This document shows, in pieces, positions 5,596-10,719 of a stretch of 12,898 bases of DNA. The position numbers and the translations under genes are program-made. The stretch comes from an uncultured Saprospiraceae bacterium (lineage in GTDB: Bacteria; Bacteroidota; Bacteroidia; Chitinophagales; Saprospiraceae), in the NCBI GenBank assembly GCA_937864255.1, contig CALMIT010000851.1:1-12898 (forward strand), read 5' to 3'. Numbering within the stretch: the stretch's first letter is position 1; every line of letters starts with the position of its first letter. The notes beneath the pieces were generated by a model, which was not told the DNA's origin, made no database searches, and saw only the letters and a program-made list of their open reading frames with translations.

Positions 5596-6471
5596 ATGAA
5601 AAAATCAATCTTTATTCTGTTCGCATTTTTTATGCTTTTAGGGCTTTCATCGGAACTCAATGCACAAATAAAAACTCCCGCGCCCAGCCCTTCATCAAAA
5701 ACCACTCAAACCGTAGGGCTTACTGACATTACGGTAGAATATTCCAGACCAAGCAAAAAAGGAAGAGAGATTTTTGGAAATGAAGGTCTCGTTCGTTACG
5801 GAGAAACCTGGAGGACCGGCGCTAACAAGAATACCATTGTCACTTTTAGCGATGCGGTAAAAGTGGGAGGAAAAGATTTGAAAGCCGGAAGTTATGCGCT
5901 TTATACCATTCCGGGCGCAGAAGAATGGACTGTCATTTTTTATACGGATTACAACAATTCCGGTGTGCCTGAAAAATGGGACGCTACAAAAGAAGCAGCA
6001 CGATTAATGGTAAAACCTCAGACCTTTCCAGTAGAGGTTGAGACTTTTCTTATCAATATCGGCAATATATCTATGAACTCTGCATCGCTCGAAATTATCT
6101 GGGATAATACGCTGGTTGAAGTACCTGTAGAAGTGGACGTTGATACAAAAGTGATGAAAGATATTGAGCGTGTATTGGGCGGACCAAGTCCTGCTGATTA
6201 TTACAATGCCGGTTCTTATTATCATGAATCCGGAAAAGATCTTAATAAAGCGCTGGAGTATGTTGAAAAAGCAGTAAGCAAGGATCCAAAATTCTGGCAA
6301 GTGCGTAGAAAATCGCTCATTTTGGCAGATATGGGCAGATATGACGAAGCTATCACCACAGCCAAACAATCTCTGAAATTGGCTCAGGATGCTGGCAACA
6401 TGGACTATGTGCGCATGAATGAAAAGGCTATCGGCGAGTGGATGTCAAAAGCCAAAGGCGGTAAGAAGTAA
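5596..6471 (+). CDS. Exported DUF2911 protein with C-terminal TPR-like repeats
   Basis: A 291-residue exported protein of unknown biochemical role. Residues 1-23 form a signal peptide (ending SSELNA, mature at Gln24). Residues about 26-170 match the DUF2911 family by its recognisable segments: VEYSRPSKKGREIFG, YGETWRTGANKNT, and DLKAGSYALYTIPG followed by EEWTVIF. From about 190 to 285 the protein is helical with two TPR-like units (ADYYNAGSYYHESGKDLNKA, and ALEYVEKAVSKDP with DMGRYDEAITTAKQSL). DUF2911 followed by TPRs is a common architecture in Bacteroidota. TPRs suggest a protein partner. The gene ends at a strong terminator (6496-6535). The ATG is supported by the signal peptide and the -7 element. 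Confidence 0.9.
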   Translation: MKKSIFILFAFFMLLGLSSELNAQIKTPAPSPSSKTTQTVGLTDITVEYSRPSKKGREIFGNEGLVRYGETWRTGANKNTIVTFSDAVKVGGKDLKAGSYALYTIPGAEEWTVIFYTDYNNSGVPEKWDATKEAARLMVKPQTFPVEVETFLINIGNISMNSASLEIIWDNTLVEVPVEVDVDTKVMKDIERVLGGPSPADYYNAGSYYHESGKDLNKALEYVEKAVSKDPKFWQVRRKSLILADMGRYDEAITTAKQSLKLAQDAGNMDYVRMNEKAIGEWMSKAKGGKK

Positions 6472-6495
6472 GCTGACAGATAAAAAAACAGATAC

Positions 6496-6535
6496 AAAAA
6501 ATGCCTTTTGAAACATACTTCAAAAGGCATTTTTT
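6496..6535. terminator. Perfect bidirectional terminator between convergent genes
   Basis: Two 17-base arms (6496-6512 and 6519-6535) are exact reverse complements: six A, TGCCTTTTGAA, then a 6-nt loop and the mirror ending in six T. It lies 25 bp after the DUF2911 gene stop and 6 bp after the stop of the leftward gene, so it serves both strands. Confidence 0.95.
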
Positions 6536-6540
6536 CTGCG

Positions 6541-7206
6541 TTATTCTTCCTTTTTCTTTTTGTATTTACCTGCCTTCCATGCATCAAAAAATTCTTTCCA
6601 GGCGAGCGGGTTAAAAATATTCATGGGAGGCGTTTGACCGATATGGTAGTAATTTCTGGATTGTTGGCGCAGATAATAATCCGCATTTTCATTTCCGTCA
6701 TAGACGACGTCTTTGCGCATCTTTTCCAAGGTTTCGTTTGCCAGGTTTTTCAAAGCCCTTTCCTGCATTTCGGTACTAACATCCATCGCCAAAAATTCCA
6801 GTTTGAAATGCTCGCGGCTCGGCCAGGGGAAAACGACAGTTTCGGGTAAATTGATGGTGTCCTGAGTCATCAGTTGCACCAGCGAATATCTGTTCTCTTT
6901 AAGAGTGTCGGGTATTCGAAAAATCACACTGCGGTAGCCGATAGCAGAAAATTCCACCAAATCGCCTTTTTCTACCACGATTGAAAAAAAGCCGTTAAAA
7001 TCAGAGTAAGTTCCTCTGCCTTTTTCTTTTACAAGAATATTGGTGTAAGGTACAGGCAGCAGTTCGCTCGTGGTTCCGTCCAGCACGATTCCCGAAAACT
7101 GAACCAGTTTTTCTTCCTCCTTTATTTGAGCAAAAATGGCAACCGAGGTCATTATCAGGACAAAGGCAGAAAGAAGGATTTTTTTTACAATCATATTTTC
7201 ATTCAT
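6541..7206 (-). CDS. Carboxypeptidase-regulatory-like domain protein, exported
   Basis: A 221-residue exported protein. The signal peptide covers about residues 1-26 (ending SVAIFA, mature at Gln27). Residues about 37-115 form a carboxypeptidase D regulatory-like beta-sandwich: FSGIVLDGTTSELLPVPYTN, GRGTYSDFNGFFSIVVEKGD and VEFSAIGYRSVIF are the typical pattern also found at the N-termini of TonB-dependent receptors. Here there is no plug or barrel behind it. The rest (about 120-221) is a unique region, helical and charged, ending in KAGKYKKKKEE. It may be a periplasmic or cell-surface adaptor; the function is unknown. ATG at 7206 is used; ATG at 7194 is an alternative that keeps the signal peptide. 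No good -7 element was found upstream. The terminator at 6496-6535 follows it. Confidence 0.87.
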   Translation of the reverse strand: MNENMIVKKILLSAFVLIMTSVAIFAQIKEEEKLVQFSGIVLDGTTSELLPVPYTNILVKEKGRGTYSDFNGFFSIVVEKGDLVEFSAIGYRSVIFRIPDTLKENRYSLVQLMTQDTINLPETVVFPWPSREHFKLEFLAMDVSTEMQERALKNLANETLEKMRKDVVYDGNENADYYLRQQSRNYYHIGQTPPMNIFNPLAWKEFFDAWKAGKYKKKKEE

Positions 7207-7210
7207 TTTC

Positions 7211-7232
7211 TAAAAGGACTTGGTACCTTTTA
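7211..7232 (-). other. Short inverted repeat immediately before a start codon
   Basis: TAAAAGG (7211-7217) and CCTTTTA (7226-7232) are exact inverse repeats around an 8-nt loop. In minus-strand mRNA the stem ends 4 nt before the ATG at 7206 and could modulate initiation. Chance cannot be excluded for seven AT-rich pairs. Confidence 0.25.
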
Positions 7233-7330
7233 AAGCGGTTTGTTTTAAGGCTCAAAAATCTCAAAAAAAATTGAAAGGCTCGCTTTTTTCAAACCAATAA
7301 GTACGCTTCGAAAAAACGCCGACAAGTCTT

Positions 7331-7338
7331 TAATTTTG
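7331..7338 (+). promoter_or_regulatory. -7 promoter element of the ABC ATPase gene, almost at the start codon
   Basis: TAATTTTG is an exact TAnnTTTG match and ends only 4 bp before the ATG at 7343. A TTC at 7307-7309 lies 21 bp upstream, one base away from the TTG -33 element. If used, transcription begins at or within a few bases of the A of ATG, so the mRNA would be leaderless or nearly so. Confidence 0.45.
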
Positions 7339-7342
7339 CCGG

Positions 7343-7972
7343 ATGTTATTAACGACCGACCTTACCTTTTCGTATGATGGGAAAAAGACGCTTCGATTTC
7401 CCCCACTTTCTTGCAAAACAAGTGAAACGCTCCTATTGTTGGGACAATCGGGAAGCGGCAAGACCACATTCCTGCACCTGATGGCGGGCTTGCTTACGCC
7501 GCTTTCCGGCAAAGTGATGATCAAAGACGTAGATTTTGGAAAGCTTAAAACCCACGCGCGCGATAAATTCAGAGGTAAAAACATAGGGATGATTTTTCAA
7601 AAACCCCATTTTGTCCGGGCGCTTACCGTGGAAGAAAATTTAATGCTTGCGCAAAAATTTGCAGATGCAAAACAAGATAAAAATGCCATCCGGCAAATTT
7701 TGACCGTTCTGGGTATAGAGGCGAAAATGCAGTCCAAAACAGAACACCTGAGTCAGGGAGAGCAACAAAGAGTGGCAATAGCCCGCGCCGTTATCAATCA
7801 CCCTGCCGTCATTTTCGCCGACGAACCTACCTCCGCACTTGACGACCACAATACAGTTCAGGTAATCGAACTTTTAAAAAGGCAAGCCAACGATATAGGC
7901 GCCAGTTTGGTCGTGGTTACACACGACAACCGGCTTAAAGAAGCCTTCGAACAAAAAATAGTACTTTCCTGA
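7343..7972 (+). CDS. ABC transporter ATP-binding protein, LolD/MacB-like
   Basis: A 209-residue ATPase subunit that would drive a membrane transporter from the cytoplasmic side. All motifs are present: Walker A GQSGSGKT (34-41), Q-loop Gln86 in FQKPHF, signature LSQGEQQR (136-143), Walker B VIFADE (156-161), D-loop SALD, and H-loop His194 in VVTHD. The size and the ADEPTSALD sequence fit the LolD/MacB/FtsE type that works with FtsX-like permeases, for example in lipoprotein release or efflux. No permease gene is next to it; the downstream gene converges with an 8-bp gap, so the partner must be encoded elsewhere. Substrate is unknown. The ATG at 7343 gives the normal N-terminus (MLLTTDLTFSYDGKKTL). 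Confidence 0.92.
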   Translation: MLLTTDLTFSYDGKKTLRFPPLSCKTSETLLLLGQSGSGKTTFLHLMAGLLTPLSGKVMIKDVDFGKLKTHARDKFRGKNIGMIFQKPHFVRALTVEENLMLAQKFADAKQDKNAIRQILTVLGIEAKMQSKTEHLSQGEQQRVAIARAVINHPAVIFADEPTSALDDHNTVQVIELLKRQANDIGASLVVVTHDNRLKEAFEQKIVLS

Positions 7973-7980
7973 AAACGCAT

Positions 7981-9729
7981 CTACCTCAGCAACATGACCC
8001 ATCCGCTTTTTTGGATTATTTCGCCTGATGGCTGAATGATTTTGAGTGCGTAGGTATAAACAGCTTGAGGGACATCTTTTCCGTCTTGTTTGCCGTTCCA
8101 GCCAGTTTCCGGGTCATTTGTCTGAAATATCAGCCCGCCCCACCTGTTGAAAATTTTAAATTCGTAACTCTTTGTTTGTCCGAAAGAAAATACAGGTTTG
8201 AAAATTTGATTCCGGCCTCTCGGCGCAAAAGCATTCGGCAAAAAGATTTGTACATCCTGGGTAGCGCAGGCGGTGTTTGAACGCGAAAAAACTTCGGCTT
8301 TAGTACCGTCCGGATAGGTGAAAATCGTTCGGGCTAAAATGTAATAGCAGACCTTTTCAACATTTAAATCATCCGCAGAAAGTGCGTCGGAGTAAGTGAG
8401 CGTGCCGGCATCCACGGTATTCAGAAAAATAGTCTGATTTCCGGCGGATTTAAAAATTTGATACTCAATAATTTCCGAAAACGGCAATTCGGGGGCTGTC
8501 CAGATCAGGTCATTTATTTGCCCCTGGGTGGCAGGATTCACCGTCAGAAAAACCGGCGCGGCATTGAGCGAGTTGAATGTCGTGCCGCATTGATCAATCG
8601 TACCTATTGAAAAATTCCATTCCTTTTTGTCCGGCTCGGCATTTTCAAAAAGAAAAGTATTTTCGAAAAAAAGCGGCGAAATGGTCAGTGGCGTAGTTTC
8701 TATCACGTCATTGCCTTCAAAATTACTAAACAAACCGGCTTCATTTAATTCTGCGTTGGCGTCCCACACCCAGGTGATTTCGATATCGTCGTCAGCAGTT
8801 ACCGACACATTTTTAATCCTGATATTGCGCATGGGCTGCACAAAATCGGGACTCAGACACACCACATTCGATGCGGCAAAATTGCCGGTATTTTGCTCGA
8901 TGGCATTGATATAAAAGCAGTAATTTTCCCCATCGTTGGCATTTTGAAAAACAAAGTTATCCTGATTTCCGTCCACCGTGCCGACCATTTGTGGAGGGTC
9001 GCCATTTCGGCTCAACCATACTTCCTGCGTTTCAATCGGATTTTGCCAGTTTTTATAAATATTCCACCGAAGCGTAATGGTTTGCTGGCAGGTATTGAAT
9101 TCCGATTGTAAAAAAATCGTGTTATGCGGGTCGCCAAACAGACTGGAATTGCCACACCTGTCCAAAGCCACGATGTAATAATTTTCGGATTTTCCGGAAG
9201 GATTGGCGCCCTGATCAAGGTATTCAAGATTGTTGAAAGCCGTATCAATAGGCACGGTGCCGAGCGCGGTAGTCCGGTAAATAATATAAGCATTTACTTG
9301 CGCCGAGGGGCTTCTTTCCCATTTGATTCGCACGTTATTACCTTCCACAGACACGCTGTTGATAATGGCAATGGCGGGCGATAAATTGTTTAAAGTATCC
9401 GAATGCAGCGAGGTTTGTCCCGGGCAGTTGTGTACGCTTTCTAAGTAATAATACCAGGTAATATTGGTAGGATTGGCGTGAAAGAAAAAAGTGGTTGCGG
9501 GGTCGGTGATTCTGGCCAGCAGGTTGAAAGGACCTTGCGGGTTGCCTGAAAAGTAAATGTCGTACGACTGAAACGGCCCGCATGAGTTGGATGCAGGATT
9601 CCAGATCAAAGTATCATTTTTTATGCAAACAAAATCCGGCGGCAAAATTTGCGCACTAAGGGGCGCCATTTTTATCAAAAAAGCAACTGCCAGTATCCAT
9701 CCGAATTTGCTTGTCGGTGCTAATTTCAT
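7981..9729 (-). CDS. T9SS type B sorting domain (gliding-motility-associated C-terminal) protein
   Basis: A 582-residue protein predicted to cross the outer membrane by the type IX secretion system and be secreted or surface-bound. A signal peptide occupies residues 1-26 (ending APLSA, mature at Gln27). The body has several fibronectin-III-like beta-sandwich stretches, clearest near 130-215 (INSVSVEGNNVRIKWERSPS) and near 300-480 (two more, with EITWVWDANAELNEAG and NDLIWTAPELPF). The last 90 residues are the type B C-terminal signal: IFLPNAFAPRG, FKPVF, YEFKIFNRWGGLIFQTNDP, GWNGKQDGKDVPQAVYTYAL. No enzyme motif is visible; an adhesive or structural role is likely. Its start overlaps the stop of the lipoprotein gene (ATGA), so the two are translationally coupled. 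Confidence 0.9.
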   Translation of the reverse strand: MKLAPTSKFGWILAVAFLIKMAPLSAQILPPDFVCIKNDTLIWNPASNSCGPFQSYDIYFSGNPQGPFNLLARITDPATTFFFHANPTNITWYYYLESVHNCPGQTSLHSDTLNNLSPAIAIINSVSVEGNNVRIKWERSPSAQVNAYIIYRTTALGTVPIDTAFNNLEYLDQGANPSGKSENYYIVALDRCGNSSLFGDPHNTIFLQSEFNTCQQTITLRWNIYKNWQNPIETQEVWLSRNGDPPQMVGTVDGNQDNFVFQNANDGENYCFYINAIEQNTGNFAASNVVCLSPDFVQPMRNIRIKNVSVTADDDIEITWVWDANAELNEAGLFSNFEGNDVIETTPLTISPLFFENTFLFENAEPDKKEWNFSIGTIDQCGTTFNSLNAAPVFLTVNPATQGQINDLIWTAPELPFSEIIEYQIFKSAGNQTIFLNTVDAGTLTYSDALSADDLNVEKVCYYILARTIFTYPDGTKAEVFSRSNTACATQDVQIFLPNAFAPRGRNQIFKPVFSFGQTKSYEFKIFNRWGGLIFQTNDPETGWNGKQDGKDVPQAVYTYALKIIQPSGEIIQKSGWVMLLR

Positions 9730-10460
9730 TCTGTTCGTTCTAAATTTTTTCTAAATTTTTCTTCCAGCACTTTCATCGGATAAGTATCGAATAACGCATA
9801 TTCGAGCCGCAAATCTTCAGAAACTTTCTTTTTAAAATAAACCAGCCCGATGTTTTTTGCATATATTTCCATTCCTGAAAATTCGTGCTCCAAAAAACCT
9901 TCATCATAATTTTCAGCCAGCTCTTTTACTTCAAATTTTACGGCGGGAAGTTTTTTATTTTTAAAAACGAAACTGGTATCGCCCTCGTATTTTCTATTGC
10001 GAATCAGCCGGGTGAACACGCTGGTGTCAGCAGGCTCATACCATTTGATTTTGTATAGAAAAATGCCGCCGGAATCACTCACTTCGAAAGGAAAAACGCT
10101 TCCCGATTCTATCTCGACCGGTATTTGTACCTGTCTGCCCGTCGAGTCATTTTCAAATAAAAAAGACTCGGCAAGCATGACGCCGTTGTCAACGATTTCT
10201 TCGCGGGCCAATTGCTGCGGTACGAATTCAAAATCATATTGCATTGCCACCAGGAAAGTCTGCGAATCATTTTTCACCGCGCGATAATACATGTAAAACG
10301 GCGCCAGCGAATCTGCCACCGCTCTGTATTCGTACACCAACCCTTCGTTAAGATTTTCTACCGGAAAGTAAAATGAACTGATGTCCTTTTTGGCGTCTTT
10401 TGTCTGGCAGGACCAGAAAAATAAAAGTATGAAAACGCCCGACAATATTCTTTTTAGCAT
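9726..10460 (-). CDS. Conserved hypothetical lipoprotein coupled to a T9SS protein
   Basis: A 244-residue predicted lipoprotein. Residues 1-18 (MLKRILSGVFILLFFWSC) form a type II signal peptide with Cys18 lipidated. The mature part is rich in beta-strand patterns and aromatic residues (NLNEGLVYEYRAV, FYMYYRAV, GIFLYKIKWYEP, NIGLVYFKKKV) and ends in a charged helix. I recognise no named domain. The frame is open up to 10505, but the ATG at 10460 is preferred because it places the lipobox correctly. The stop TGA overlaps the next start ATG by ATGA, so production is linked to the T9SS type B protein. The pair may act together at the cell surface, for instance the lipoprotein as anchor or chaperone, but that is inference. 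Confidence 0.83.
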   Translation of the reverse strand: MLKRILSGVFILLFFWSCQTKDAKKDISSFYFPVENLNEGLVYEYRAVADSLAPFYMYYRAVKNDSQTFLVAMQYDFEFVPQQLAREEIVDNGVMLAESFLFENDSTGRQVQIPVEIESGSVFPFEVSDSGGIFLYKIKWYEPADTSVFTRLIRNRKYEGDTSFVFKNKKLPAVKFEVKELAENYDEGFLEHEFSGMEIYAKNIGLVYFKKKVSEDLRLEYALFDTYPMKVLEEKFRKNLERTE

Positions 10461-10572
10461 TTGAAAATAAATTTCGGTCGAATTGGCTGAAATAACTGAT
10501 TGCAAATCAGGGAGTTTTTTCTTTTTGTCATTTGCCGGCGCGGGCAGATGTCATTTTGGCTGAAAAAAATCG

Positions 10573-10595
10573 AATTTATACGAATGGTATAAATT
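10573..10595. promoter_or_regulatory. 9-bp dyad upstream of secA
   Basis: AATTTATAC (10573-10581) and GTATAAATT (10587-10595) are exact inverse repeats around GAATG. It lies midway in the divergent region between the lipoprotein operon and secA. There is no T-run, so it is not a terminator; a regulator binding site is possible. No regulator is identified. Confidence 0.35.
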
Positions 10596-10607
10596 ATGTT
10601 CGTTCCC

Positions 10608-10629
10608 TAAACCCGCTTGTGGCGGTTTA
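10608..10629. other. Inverted repeat abutting the secA -33 region
   Basis: TAAACCCGC (10608-10616) pairs with GCGGTTTA (10622-10629) with one bulged C and a 5-nt loop. It ends 22 bp before the -7 element of secA, so it abuts where the -33 element should be. It could be an operator or the 3' hairpin of an unseen transcript, but no T-run follows. Confidence 0.3.
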
Positions 10630-10651
10630 ATTCTTCGCTGCAAATATATCT

Positions 10652-10659
10652 TATCTTTG
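10652..10659 (+). promoter_or_regulatory. -7 promoter element for secA
   Basis: TATCTTTG exactly matches TAnnTTTG. It lies 60 bp before the secA ATG, giving a leader of about 55 nt. The -33 element is not clear: TTC at 10631-10633 is at 18-bp spacing. Confidence 0.5.
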
Positions 10660-10676
10660 CCGCATGTGATTTAAAC

Positions 10677-10709
10677 ATGATTTTCGCTTATTCGTTGACA
10701 AAATTTTAA
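10677..10709 (+). promoter_or_regulatory. Candidate 10-codon upstream reading frame in the secA leader
   Basis: ATG at 10677 opens a frame encoding MIFAYSLTKF and stops at TAA 10707-10709, ten bases before the secA ATG. A still shorter ATG-TGA lies at 10664-10669, at the predicted transcript start. Short frames occur often by chance in AT-rich leaders. There is no visible ribosome-binding site, which is normal for this phylum. Confidence 0.2.
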
Positions 10710-10719
10710 TTGAAAAGAT

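Noticed and set aside
7970..7985. Search for a terminator between the convergent ABC ATPase and T9SS genes
   Set aside because: The 8-bp gap holds none, and the nearby short repeats inside the coding regions are too weak to call.
9997..10287. 96-codon plus-strand frame
   Set aside because: It is antisense to the lipoprotein gene and shows Ser/Ile-rich shadow composition.
10695..10700. TTGACA resembling a -35 element of the E. coli type, before secA
   Set aside because: Bacteroidota promoters do not use this element, no matching -10 is placed correctly, and the secA ATG lies too close.
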